This document shows positions 25,300-37,615 of a stretch of DNA of 64,000 bases, piece by piece (position 1 is the stretch's first letter; each line of letters starts with the position of its first letter). Origin of the DNA: Phorcus lineatus (taxonomy: Eukaryota > Mollusca > Gastropoda > Trochida > Trochidae); NCBI GenBank assembly GCA_921293015.1, contig OV121081.1:53283877-53347876 (forward strand). The letters are read 5' to 3'. Position numbers and translations under genes: made by a program. The notes under the pieces are model-generated. The model saw only the letters and a list, made by a program, of their open reading frames with translations, did no database searches and was not told where the DNA came from.

Positions 25300-25340
25300 A
25301 ATAAAATATATATTGGAAATTGTTGTGTGTGTGTTTTTTA
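25300..25340 (+). terminator. Poly(A) signal, GNAT gene 1
   Basis: AATAAA at 25300-25305 is followed at about 20 bases by a GT-rich stretch (TTGTTGTGTGTGTG), the usual downstream element. This gives a 3'UTR of roughly 300 bases. Confidence 0.75.
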
Positions 25341-25344
25341 TCTA

Positions 25345-26070
25345 TACTTATATTTTTTGATCGATAATCAAGAATTGATGTCATGCGTGTCTTGGTAGAC
25401 TCAAATCTACATGATCGTATGGAATGGATTGTCACCATATATCTTTTTAGATTGTCTATGACACTCTAAAGTTAAATTCATCTTATACTATCATGAAGTT
25501 TTCAGATCTGCATACTTCTATATTGCAAAAGAAATATTTGAGGGATATTGACCTACATGATCTGGTCTGAAAGGACTACGACTGTGTTTTTAAATATAAA
25601 TATTCCGTTTGCATACAAACATATTACGCGATAAAATAGTTTTTCCAATTGAAATTAGAATAATAGTTGTCATTAAAAAAACACTTTTGAAGTTGTACAT
25701 CACTGATCAATAATTTAAAACACTTAGCACTTAGTCAACATACCTGTGGTGAAAAAAGAACATGGAAGGTATTTTTCCATCTATGAAAACTACGTTCATA
25801 ACTTCACTGTTGACGCGAAAGAAAATATTTACTTTCCACTCGTGTTATTAACCTCGATGTTCCCGTTGCTGCAGCCTCGTGTCACTTTAAACGGGACACT
25901 GTCTTTCTGCACATAATAAACACAGCGATGTTTCATTCATTCAATGTAGTTCCGTAACCCAAAATAGACTCGCTACTGTTAAACAAATTCATCAAATTGA
26001 TAAGCATTGTTGGATAGAATTGTTCTTACTTCAGAGATCAAAGTTTTAATAGCTACATGGATAACTTTAT
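25345..26070. other. Non-coding sequence between gene 1 and the 26-kb foldback
   Basis: No gene and no clear repeat are seen. Confidence 0.4.
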
Positions 26071-26074
26071 AAAC

Positions 26075-26766
26075 AGAGACTATTACGAGGGAATGTGTTT
26101 AATATGACTTTAATCAGATCCAGGCAGGAGCGAGGCTTTTGCACAATTTGCACACATTTCGTAACATGGCACACTTCCAAATGTAATACTTTCTTTATTA
26201 CCGTTTTTCATTCAATTGAATCGCATAGAAATATCAAGAAAACAGTCTCTTCTCCTCACTACTGACGGCAATGTCATGACAAAATGTCACGCACAATGGT
26301 TTAATTACGTCACAGACGCGCTGTAACAATCGTTGCACATGTGCTCATATTCAAAACTTGTCGCTACTTATGTTTCACTCCATGGGTATCAATCATATAC
26401 ATGTTACCCATATAGTTAATCATAAGTGATGACATATTTTCAATATGAGCACATGTGCACATATCACTTTTGCCTACCAACGATTGTTTCAGCGCGAGTA
26501 ACCTTATTATGTCGTCTGTGACGTCATCAAACCATTGTTCGTGACGTCACTGAAGCGGGCCGCCGCAAAGAAAGCAGGCCGCTTTCCGTGTGTTTTAAAT
26601 GAAATAGAATTGGTAATAAAGAAATTATAACCCTCGGAATTGTGTCATATGACTTTTACGAAACTCATGCGAACTTGTGTATAACCCTCGCTCTCGCTCG
26701 GGTAATACAAAAATTCGCACTCATTTCGTAAAAGCCATATGACACACTCCTCGGGTAATAATCTCT
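26075..26766. repeat. 692-bp foldback with hairpin ends and CRE pairs, copy B
   Basis: The two ends are inverted copies of each other. Each begins AGAGA, TATTAC and a GAGG block, passes a CGAGCGAGAGCGAGG-type core and reaches TTTCGTAA and TTCTTTATTACC. Inside, the arms continue (ACAATGGTTT, ACGTCACAGACG, AACAATCGTTG, GCACATGTGCTCATATT) to a centre near 26390-26430. The right end itself folds into a 139-bp hairpin (26624-26762) centred on CCCTCGCTCTCGCTCGGG (26685-26702), the exact reverse complement of the centre of copy A. The right arm has TGACGTCA at 26519-26526 and 26542-26549; the left arm has decayed versions near 26285-26315. It contains no open frame. It is probably a foldback/MITE-type non-autonomous transposon. 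Confidence 0.82.
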
Positions 26767-26769
26767 ATG

Positions 26770-29230
26770 AACTGCATGGTAGGGTCAACATTATTAGTTC
26801 TTTGTCAAGTACTATATATACATGTAAATATATATATACCAGTATACTTGTACACTTGCCACGTTGGTCAATGGATGCACTGATTGAGTGCATTTTTCAG
26901 TAACTGGTGGCAAATAAACGTATGAAGATAAAACCTGAAAATACTAAATTATTTGTTATGGTTTCAAGTTGACTTTTCTGTTTACACTAGGAAGTTGTAG
27001 TATTTCAGTATATAGACCATGCTTTTAAGGTATTATTAAATGGTATATAACTGCCCTAAATCATAACGAATACTGTTTAAAACGTGCAACCATTAAAGGA
27101 ATTTAATTGTAACTGAAAATGTAACGATAGCACTGGTACTTCCTGCATAATAAAGATTCACATGCCACCATCAGTTTCCCATAACGTTGATATGTAACAT
27201 TTAAAATAATTCAGTTACAAAATACAGTTCCTGCCCTCTGAAAAGACTAAACTTCGAAACCTTCCAAATTGCCAGTTAAGGGGTTGATGACGGATAAAAG
27301 GGAGTTTCCCATGTGTATAAGGCATTTTGGACCCGTAGAATGTGTCGGATAAGACGATGCGACGATGTGAGGGATTTGAAGGATGCTGGTTTGGAGAGGG
27401 ATTAAACAGTAAATCTGATTTTTATAGAAACAATTACAAAGCAATAAAGATTCATTTAAATATATTCAGATAAGATTATCAGATCATTAGATATTTTGTC
27501 AATCATGATCATCTCAATTTTATAGTTTTGTTTGTGTATCGTCACGTTCATATTGCATGAGAGTACCCTGCTTGACGTAGGAAAGCTTTATAACAATTTT
27601 ATAACCTCATCTCCATTACTTATCATCCCAGCTCTCGGGGCGAATTATGAATGAATTGTGGACAAATTCCTCACACCAGAAATAGTGTATATCGTGTAGG
27701 ACATAAAACCCGAAGAGGAATTTCTGACGTCATAGAACCTGTATCGGAATCCTGTGGGACAAACTTCACACATGGAGACCAATAACGGTTGATGAATACG
27801 TCATCGGAGATGAACATGAACACATATATGCTAGGATGGTCCATAACTAGAGGGAAGTGCGGAGATACATATCGTTACATATTTGCTGACAAACTGTTTT
27901 ATAGAATTGGGTTGGGTTGGATTTATTTCTCCATTAATTATCATTTGGTTATAAAATATATACTAAGGTGTCATGAAATATTGGGGCATGTAAGCACGGA
28001 TTCCTTTTAAATGATCATTTGCTGCATTTTGTTTTCGTGTGATGGCCGTTATTTAAGATTAAGGTATTGTTAAATTTTCAGTTTGTTATAAAATGCAACT
28101 TGAAAGTGAAATGTAAAATTTCCTTTTTACATTATTATTTTTGGTTTATTATGCCGAAGTTTCCGTTTTAATAAATGCATGGCTCAGAAAATGTCAGTGT
28201 CATTTATTCATCCACGCATTGATTAATAATCGATTTATATTATCCATTTGATAATTTAAAGTTAGAAACACACTTGTTTAAGCCGGTTGTCAGTAGGACA
28301 TCTCAGAATCGTTCGTTCTTTTAAAAAACCCCAATTATTTCAGTTAATATATGAAAGCAGCCTTAGAGAAATTCAATTAGAATCATAATTTTTGCCTCAC
28401 TTTATCAGTTTGACATTTTTAATATTTGTGTTTCGTAACAAAAATTAGCGGCAAAGAAAACTTATGTGGAGGCTGAGGAAACGTTTTAAACGTCGGTGAA
28501 ACTTTTCAAACCTTAGGAAAACGTTACAACATGAGATAAAGTAACATGTATGTACAATCTAACTAAAATACCAACAGCTGTGCCTGTAATATCAATAGGG
28601 TAATAAGATGATTTGAATTACTATCTTGTGAAATCTTTATTTTGGAGAATAGCAGAATAAAGCTTGTTTAATCGTGATATTGACAATATAAAGCTAGTAT
28701 TATTACCCTCGGATCAACATAGCACAAAGATGCAAAAAGTCTAAGGTATATAACATATTTGTAACACGACAACAAACTGTGCATTCATGACAAAATGTTG
28801 ATGTTTTGTTAATTGATTATGAAAAGAAGTCAAATAAGTTGCTGATTTAAAACATTGTACAATCCATCAAGTAAACCAACGTGGTAAGTTAAGCTGAGTG
28901 GCTTTATCATATTATATATCATATATCATATATTAAAGCTGAAAAGCTTTGGCGATTTCGTTATTTGTAAGTTGTTTGTCAGTATTCAAATGATATAGTT
29001 AAGGTTCATCTTATGCATTCTTCTCTCAAAACGTTTTTTCAAATGCAGTGCTAGAGACATATCGTTGAAACAATAATGTTTTGGGGGAAAAAGACTGTCA
29101 AATACATTGAGTTAACGCTCATTGTATTTGTAACTATCTATTAACTTAGACGCCTTAACTGACGCCGCAACGATTGCATGAGAAAATCAATACCCTCACA
29201 GTACACATGAAAGCTGCATGGTGCTGAAGT
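26770..29230. other. Non-coding sequence upstream of the split promoter
   Basis: No open frame above 73 codons and no recognisable repeat apart from short AT runs. The last bases (CACGTGAC, 29231-29238) match the E-box region of gene 1's promoter. Confidence 0.4.
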
Positions 29231-29241
29231 CACGTGACTAC

Positions 29242-29700
29242 CACTGCGTGAAAAAATGATATTTAAAATCTTGTAAATATCTATTAAAATTGTTTTTTAC
29301 AAGATATTTACAAAGATTAAAATACTTCTTTACAAAATAATAAATATATTAAATGTCATCTTTACAAGATATTTTCAAGATATTTAATCCCTTTGTAAAT
29401 ATTTGAAAAGGTTTGTAAAGTTTTGTAAAGTTTTGTAAATGTTTTTAAATGTTTTTAAATGTTTTTAAATATCATTTTTAATCTGAAATAAATATTTTTA
29501 AATATGATGATTAGTTTGTAAATATCATCTTTAATCTGCATTAGATATTTGTAAATATCATCTTTAATCTGCATTAGATTATGTAAATTACATATTTAAT
29601 CTGCATTAGATATTGAAAAATACATCTTTAATCTGCATTTTGATATTGAAAATTACATCTTTTATCTTTATTAGATATTGTAAAGAACATCTTTTTTGTC
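29242..29700. repeat. Left subterminal tandem array of the 8-kb insertion
   Basis: Diverged units of about 33 bp share GTAAATATCATCTTTAATCT and TGCATTAGATATT. They are clearest at 29519-29660 and blur into shorter TTTGTAAAT-type repeats on the left. The right array of the element carries the complementary pattern. Confidence 0.8.
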
Positions 29701-29704
29701 GATA

Positions 29705-32700
29705 TAAAAAATGTTAATCTTTTTTTAATATTGAACTTAGATTCGTATAGGTTTGTACCTTGGTGCCTTGCTTATATCATTGAAAGAGAATAAGGAGATA
29801 TCTGATAAATAAAGTTACTTTGTAATGAAAGATATTGATAAAAAGTTTCGTAAATTTGATAGCATTGCCTTTGGAATGGGATGATCAACATTCTTTTATT
29901 CCCTTATCTTCTAAAAGTTTCTAAGATGGATAAGAGATGAACGGTAGTTAAAATGGAAATCTGATGGAATTTGCATGATTTTTCACAAAGACTCATATAC
30001 AGCGAGGTTAATAATATTATTCGTTTTGCTCCTTTTTAAAATTCATTACCATCAATATTTTATTTAAATATACTGCTCCTAAATACTCTTACAGTTATGT
30101 TAACTTACTGACTGGGATTACCTTTGAATATAAAGTGCATTGATTACAATACCACTGTATTTGATTTTTTTTAATATATTTGATTTTAAGAACTATTCCA
30201 CAATTAATATGAAAAAAAATAATTATCTGCATTTTGACGGTCATTATAACTAGTTCTATCGAATCAAACGGCATACAAAGTCACTCATGGTTAGATGAAA
30301 ACCCTTTCTTTTAAAAGTTATAACAATAATTCAAAATTAATATTGTATAAATCTAGCGTCCTTCTTAAAATCAGTTTTGACAATGTATGTTGTAAATCTG
30401 ACTTGAAAAAACCCTTTGTAAAATGACCTACCTCAGACACTGATATATATTATCCATTCTTGTAACTTGTATATCCTTATACACAATGTAAGCTACAACA
30501 GTTTCCATTCAGCACTGAGCATGCACAGTGTTAATCTGACAGCTTGGCATGAGAACGAGAGATTGGCATTGAGTCATAAATGACAAACAGTAATTAGTGG
30601 GCACCACTTGTGACTGGTGTATGGCTAAAACAACATACACAGATCTCGGAATGGTCCATGTTGTTTTAACAAATTGGGCCCTTTTTGCATTGATCATGTA
30701 GATACTTTAATGAATAGAAAAAATTGTTTAAGTTTTAAACATCATCTTGAATGATATTTTATATGTTTCGGTCCAATGTATGTCACATACTTGCACAGCT
30801 TACAATTCGACCTGCTTATCCTTATGGAAATGTACAAATTACCAGTACTATGTAATAAAATACTAACATTTTGAAACTAAATGTTATGTTCCTACATGTA
30901 AATAAAATCAATTTTAGTATGATACATGGCTTCAAGAATCTTACAAAGGTATATACGTCGGTCCCATTTTGAAATTTTATCAGTTTTGACTCAAAACGCG
31001 TTTAGTCTATTGACTAACGTTTTGAAACTGAAATACATCTCTATAAGGTGTTCTATTTATCAATGGAAATACATTTAAGCAAACAAAGATTCTTACTCTA
31101 GCCACGACTTTGAAGTGCCACGCGTTTTTTTCTCAAAGATATATCAAAAATATTGTAAAAGATAAGTGACTAAAAGGTATAATGCTTGCACTTTCAGTGA
31201 GTGAAATGTTAACTCCCGCTTCACAAATTGCATGTGTTTCATGAGTCTTGATAATCTTCTCTGAATTGGTCATATTTAAGAATTCAAGATTCAACTGTCT
31301 GGTGACATATTTTTATTGAACAAGTTGATAATGTGGGATGGGCAGGATAGGGTGTTTCTTGAAGGAGGAACAAATTGAGACGTCTCACCCCTGGCTAATG
31401 CCATATTTTACAGCCCCGTTCATTACATAATTATTGTCGTAAAGACTCTTCGATCCTTATGATCTCAAGACTAATTACAGGAAAGGCTAATTAGTTGGCT
31501 CCAGTCAGTCTATTGGGTCTTATCGCAGGTGCACGGATGTACTTGTCTTGTGGAAGGGGAGAGTGTTAGGCAATCAAAAGTTCAGGAGACATGACATGTG
31601 ACAATATATTAGCTTGAACCCCTTACAATTGGTCAAAACTTAGTATATAACAAAATTTAAAGAACTGGATTTACGACTCTTGCTCGTGTGTTGGTCAAGA
31701 TTCAAGAACTCCTCTGGTGAGTAACTTAATATTTTTTGTTGGGATTTCATCCTTGTTATTGATATAGGTATACAAGGTAAGTGAGATCTACATGAGGTAT
31801 GGAAGGATTTACTCATGTCATCTTGGTTAAAACAATATCTATTTCAAAAATGAAAAGGATGTCATGTCAATTTTAGTATGTTTTTACTGAACTTATTTAC
31901 GTGAATCTGGCATTCATTGAACACTATACCAGGATAAAATGTTATCCATAATTCAGTAAAATAAATATTATATAATATAACATGCGGACTGATTAGTTTG
32001 GTAATACAAACGCTCATTTAACAAGATATATAAAATGGTTATGTAAATATGTAATATGAATATTAATTTGTACACTCGATGTATTGTAACGATGTATAAA
32101 CAAAAGACTACAAATGAATTACATATCTATATTTCACACATAGAGGAAACATTAGAAGTGAGTCATTTAGCAATGAAACAAATCACTACAATAAAAACAC
32201 AAGTGCACAGGATATGTTTGATTACAAGGAGCGAACGGATAATGCCACTGTATAAACAGGGTAAAACCTCAAATTATATCTATCTTCTCTGCCATTGTTT
32301 ACTTCCGGATCAATATACACTGTAACCAAAACGAAGAATACCATAATGATCCGGGACAAACCGCGCCAGTTACTTTCAGAATAAATAATAAAGGTGTGTA
32401 TAATTAACCATTCATGCGATATAAAACAGTTTTTCTCATTTTCTGTATCATGTTGGAAATACTTACGGTTGAAGTAATATGTGTTGTTTATGCTGAGTAA
32501 CTTAGATCTGTAAACAAAGTAAAGCTTTTTCAACAAAGCTACTGAAATCTAAGACTTATGTACACAATTAGATTTTGTGTTTTTTCAACAAAGCTTTTGA
32601 CATCTTAAACTCAAATGATCTGCCGTCATCAATTACCAAAGTATTAATGAGGTGATTAAACTTCTTTTAACTTTTGTATATAGATGTTGTCAGTCAAATT

Positions 32701-34220
32701 GAGCGCTGCATTATATAAAATGAGGCAATGAAGTATTAATATTTGTATGATTGATAATAGGAAATGTAAGAAAACGAGACTTTACTGAACTATTTAAAGT
32801 GAAATCAATCATATAAAATGCCATATTTGGCTGCGCATTACAGATATACACTTATAATAAAAGCTAAATCTGACATAAGTTCCAAACATATCGCCTTTAA
32901 GCAGGGACATAAAACTAGCCTTGCCTGTTTGATTTATCACCTAAAACCTGTAGCCTTTTGGTATACCTTTTAGAGCTTTATGGAATACTCGATTTTGGTT
33001 TTGGCGCGTTATCCCGAGATCAAACCACCACTTTCCCAGGGCCGAGAATACTAAATAACCCCTTAAAGCAGTTGTGGGTATAGACTTAAATAGTCAGGGT
33101 CTAGTTATTAATCGGTTCATAAATTATATAATATATAAAAATAAGTATATATATTATAAACGAATCAGAAATAACTTGATATGAATGTTCCGTATCAACC
33201 TACTTGGTGATCCTTTTTCACAAATAAGTTGGGGACTGACTGAAGTGACCCACGGAAACTTTCGTGATTCATAATATATGTATTCTAATTTGCCAGTAAC
33301 TTGAATTCAAATTTTCGAAATTGGCCAATAAACAACTTGATACTGCTTTTTCGAATCACCAGCTAATTAGCACCAGTGACCAGAACTGAACTGGCCCGTG
33401 GTCACTGAGGCGTGTCCTGCCGCATGACGTGCTAGTTTGCGGACAAACAGATTTTTGTCTCACTGGTATATACAACCAATCGCACAGCGATTTATGAGAG
33501 ACACTGATACAGTTATAATGTTGATATGTAAAGTAAAGGCATCTACATTAAAGGACTAAAATAATAAAACATGTCATCTGTATAACATATTACGTCATAA
33601 GGATATCATAGCAGGCCTTGGCACTATCAAGAGTTAAAACGGGATTATTAAGTATAGAATAAAGTATTGGTTTGACGATAGCATATTAAAAACCTTCCTA
33701 ATTATCAAGACAAGATACAAACAATTCCTCTAAATGACTGATATAAAGGGCAAAACAATAAGTAAGTAAGTATAACGGAAGTATAACCTCCTTAATGAAA
33801 AAACAACAGGATATCTCACAGTCATAACAGCTGTTTAAAAAGATTAGGTCATCCAAACAACTCAAACCTCAGATAAATTGATGTTAAATATATCTTTAAT
33901 TATATGTATTGTTCCAAGCGAGAGACAGTGTTTTAATATGATGCTATGCGTACTATTCCATGACATGTGTACATCAATTACAACTTCTGTCAAATGGGCG
34001 TGGCTTCGAGTCATCCTTAAGGGATTTTGTGTGAGCGTTCGCCAGTCTCAATAGGCGGTCATCCAAAACAGGGTTATAAAAGATCTCCTAGTAGTCGAAT
34101 TAAAGCATATTATATTATCTCTCTAATTGGCTCTAATGATTCTTATAATAATCAAACTTGTACGTTACATCTCCTCTTTATGGAAAAAGTTAACAAGTAC
34201 ATATATATCTTATCTAGTTA
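29705..34220. other. Interior of the 8-kb insertion, left part
   Basis: AT-rich with no frame above 104 codons and no motif I recognise. TATATAA at 31644 followed by a good splice donor (GGTGAGT at 31716) resembles a promoter plus exon, but there is no further support. Confidence 0.35.
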
Positions 34221-34227
34221 ACGATGA

Positions 34228-34715
34228 GTGGGTCGTATGCTTTTATTCAGGAACAACTGTATGATAAAATACTACTTCAGTATATTGATTTATAAATATA
34301 TTTGTTTTGGGTTTACTACAATTTGTATTTCGACTTTTCATCTCCGAAAGGTTGTTATTATGACAAGCATAAGGATGATTTATATATTGAAAACTTTTTT
34401 TTGCAACTTCCTTTGAATTTATCATCATGTCCGTCATGTAAGCAGAAGATAGGGGATGAATTTCAATGTGTGCCAGAGTGTAACCTTTTTAATGATTTAC
34501 GAGATAAAGATCTTCCTGCATATTATTGTAAACATTCATCAATTGAAAAATATATTTCATGTATGTCCATCACATACAAACCGATTTTGTTACGACTCTT
34601 TGTATAAAAAATGGTCTGCGTATGCTTGATATGTCTATTAAGTTATATTCATGTATGTTTTGTTCACTCTATGTCATCATTTATGACTTTTGAGATAAAT
34701 TTGACTTGATTTGAC
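34228..34715 (+). mobile_element. LINE fragment, C-terminal end of ORF2
   Basis: The frame at 34302-34607 reads CPSCKQKIGDEFQCVPECNL followed by FNDLRDKDLPAYY. This matches the Cys-rich tail (C-x2-C, GDEFHY, xxC, then a YLPxYY block) at the end of many invertebrate LINE reverse-transcriptase proteins. The histidine normally after GDEF is replaced by glutamine. The 3' flank ends GATAAATTTGACTTGATTTG, a common style of LINE 3' terminus. It is 5'-truncated and lies inside the 8-kb insertion, so either it arrived later or the insertion carried it. The assignment rests on pattern recognition. Confidence 0.6.
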
Positions 34716-34719
34716 AAAT

Positions 34720-36890
34720 GAAAACATTTCATTATTAGTATTTTATTTTCAAATAAAAATATCTTATTTATTTCAAAATTAATCTCCCTTTTGATCAGTG
34801 TAAGCTAGGGGAGCACTAATTAGGACTGTTCCATTTCAGCCAAGTGTCTAAGATATGGCTGGGACATAGTCTTTTACCAGGCAATTACCGTAACAATGCA
34901 ATCAGACGAAGCGTAACGTTGTTATTTGAATGAAGCCTTAGTGATTTGGGTTAATACACGTGTCAGTAGGTATTTAGTGGAGATCAAAGGAAACTTGTTA
35001 CACCGTGTGCAACAAAGCGTATCTATCATTTCAATTGAACGACGGTTTTATCATTAAACGGCACAGTTAAATCACTATAAGATATAGGTTATATGGAGGA
35101 CAGGGTAATGTATTATTCGATACTGCAAAGAGTATTATCATATGCCTTTGACATCAAACATTAAATGTCTCTAGATATATAGTTTTTATCAACGCACAAA
35201 ACAATTTTCTTAATGTATATAAATGTGTATTTGATTGTTTGATTTATTTTGATTATTATACATATTATTATGTATATCTATATATATAAATACGTTAATA
35301 TGGCAGCTTTGCATAAGGCTAAAACAGATAGCGTTGTTGTACATGTTCGTGTTGTACAAACAGACCATTATCTTGCTATATCACTATATCAAATAGCTAA
35401 GTTGACATAAAATAGAAAAATATTAGAGAAGTAACATCATTCATTGTTCGTCCCTAATTGTAATATTAAGCATATTTGAACGGCTAGGACCTAACCTAAA
35501 CTCAATACTCATAAAGTACACAAACTAAAATTTAAATAGAAAACAAATATATTAACAAACATTACGATGTATAAAATATATAATGAATAATGTATATCAA
35601 CTATAATTTTACCAAGAGGCAACGTGGATATATTTCAAACGTTAAGTAATAAATGTCATTGCATTTTTGTATTATAACCGTCGGTTAGCTGTAAAGCTAA
35701 ATGTTATTAAAGAATCGAAATGACTCCTACTCACCGTTTTATTTTGGATTTTTTTCTGCCTCCACTAAAAACTCCAAAAAAATAAACACTTACATAACCG
35801 TCTGTCTATCTTCAATAATATTTGTTACTATCAGCAATATGAACATTATTCTAAATGTTTAGTTATACACATGTTGAAAGGTAATGATCACCTACTCTCC
35901 CAAACGGCTCATATTTGAATAAAAAAGTGATTCTAAACTAGGACGGCAGTGTGGATCAATAACTGTCAACATATGTATAACTTAACTTGTAATAAACGCT
36001 TAGAGTAACAGCTTATTGAGTAGGAATAATCTTAGTTTCAAAAATAGTTTATTTTGAAAACTGAGAGAAATTCCAAGTTGGAGTGCCAATACAGAGAAGT
36101 TGGGGATTATCAAGAGTCATTCTGTCTCTGAATAAAAAGGTAAGATATGTATTATTAATAAGAATATCGTCTTGGTTTCATAATGTTTATTTTCCTCACT
36201 ATTGACTCATTAGTTTGTAAACTATATAAGTATTGAGGCTAGGTAAGGTCCTAGACGTTCAACAATGCAAAGTATTAAAAATTTTGGACACCCGACTTTC
36301 AAAATATGATAAACGATGTAATTTGCAATTCCTTGTCTGATAACACTGTAGGATACATTGATAATTTGGTTATATACTACGTATCAGGTACGTTATTTCA
36401 ATTTCAGTTTCAATTTCAAAAGAATATGTATTCATCAACATGGATCTCTATAAGAATGATTTCAGCCTCGGTCAATAATTATCTATATTTTTTTAAGGAA
36501 AAAAACAAGGTATTGGCAAAATAGATTTGTACATTTCATATTTTTAACAACAATGTTAATAAATATGTTTAAAACGAATGCATGTCGTTTAGTGTTTTCA
36601 CTCTGTTTATATCGATTCAATTTTTGTTATGGTTGAACACTTAAAAAAAAGCAGAAAACAATACTTTTTCCAAATTTGTACTTTTGGGATATATAACGAC
36701 AAAACTTAATTCAATTATTTGTTTACAATGCATTTTATATCCAATTGCTTGTAGACAATGACAAATACAAACGTATCAAGTAATTAAGGATTCCAAGTTA
36801 GGATGTGTCCCATCTTAAGATATATATACGATTTAAGAATGTCATATATAGTTTATCTATTTTGCAGACATACAGCTTAAATTTCATATA
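34720..36890. other. Interior of the 8-kb insertion, right part
   Basis: Very AT-rich. I see no gene, transposase motif or ordered repeat. Confidence 0.4.
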
Positions 36891-36894
36891 AAAA

Positions 36895-37402
36895 ATAACT
36901 AAAAGAGATTTTTAAAAATGTATGAAATCAAATATTTCATACAGATTAAAATGATATTTACAAAGATTTCATACAGGATAACGATGATATTTACAAGATT
37001 TAAAACAGAATAAAGATAATATTTACAATATTTAATAAAGATTAAAGATGTTTTTTACAATATTTAAAAAAGATTAAAGATGCTATTTACAATATTTAAA
37101 AAAGATTAAAGATGCTATTTACAATATTTAAAAAAGATTAAAGATGATATTTACAATATTTAAAAAAGATTAAAGATGATATTTACAAACATTTAAAAAT
37201 ATTTACAAATATTTAAAAATATTTACAAATATTTAAAAATATTTACAAATATTTAAAAATATTTACAAATATTTACAAACATTTACAAACATTTACAACG
37301 GATTAAACATGATATTTACAAAATGTAAATATCTATTAAAGATGATATTTAATCTTTTGTAAATGTTTGTAAATATATTAAATATCTTCTTTTTACCCAG
37401 TG
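36895..37402. repeat. Right subterminal tandem array of the 8-kb insertion
   Basis: A 32-bp unit built from AAAGATTAAAGATGATATTT and ACAATATTTAAA repeats about seven times (about 36960-37190). It is followed by an 18-19-bp ATTTACAAATATTTAAAA array (37190-37290) and diverged units up to the CAGTG end. It is the inverted counterpart of the left array. Confidence 0.85.
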
Positions 37403-37405
37403 TAC

Positions 37406-37474
37406 ATGACGTGTGCCTCGGTCCTGCTGTGACCCTTGACCTCAGTCTCTGTTTACATCATGCAGCTATAAAAG
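37406..37474 (+). promoter_or_regulatory. Proximal promoter of GNAT gene 2, cut by the insertion
   Basis: Only about 65 bp separate the insertion from TATAAAAG (37467-37474). Within them lie ATGACG (37406-37411), the same DR1 13-mer as in gene 1 (37430-37442) and TGTTTAC (37450-37456). The upstream E-box CACGTGAC, adjacent in gene 1, is here 8.2 kb away at 29231. Either the gene works from this minimal promoter or it has gained control from inside the insertion; the sequence cannot say which. Confidence 0.78.
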
Positions 37475-37497
37475 GGGCGACCGCTTAAAACCAGTTC

Positions 37498-37615
37498 AAT
37501 TCTTTCTAGAGACAGACGCCGAGCCACATCGCTCCTTTGAAGCTGATATCACGTGCTAGGCGAGACAGTTGTGACACAGTTAGAACGGGAAAGTACCTAC
37601 AGCGATAACTAACAG
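37498..37615 (+). other. GNAT gene 2, non-coding exon 1 (5'UTR)
   Basis: Transcription probably starts near 37498, about 31 bases after the TATA box begins (GTTCAATT). The exon ends in AACAG before the donor GTTAGT at 37616, and aligns with exon 1 of gene 1. TCACGTGCTA (37549-37558) is shared with gene 1. Confidence 0.7.

Larger units (their letters stand above)
29242..37402. mobile_element. 8.16-kb CACTA-like non-autonomous insertion in the gene 2 promoter
   Basis: The left end begins CACTGCGTGAAAAAATGATA and the right end, read on the minus strand, begins CACTGGGTAAAAAGAAGATA. The first 28 bases match at about 22 positions. TAC lies directly outside both ends (29239-29241 and 37403-37405), a 3-bp target duplication. 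Both ends carry AT-rich tandem arrays in opposite orientation. CACTR ends, a 3-bp duplication and subterminal repeats fit the CACTA/EnSpm superfamily, but no transposase is seen, so the class is inferred. Left of it lies CACGTGAC and right of it ATGACG; in gene 1 these are contiguous. The interior is AT-rich with no gene beyond a LINE relic at about 34.2-34.7 kb. Confidence 0.72.

Noticed and set aside
31644-31722. TATATAA plus a strong splice donor, resembling promoter and exon 1 of a captured gene inside the 8-kb insertion
   Set aside because: No downstream coding exon or conserved promoter motifs were found. TATATAA and GTGAGT are common by chance here.
36960-37300. Regularly spaced short repeats that could be mistaken for a CRISPR array
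   Set aside because: They are contiguous AT-rich tandem units without unique spacers, in a eukaryotic sequence.
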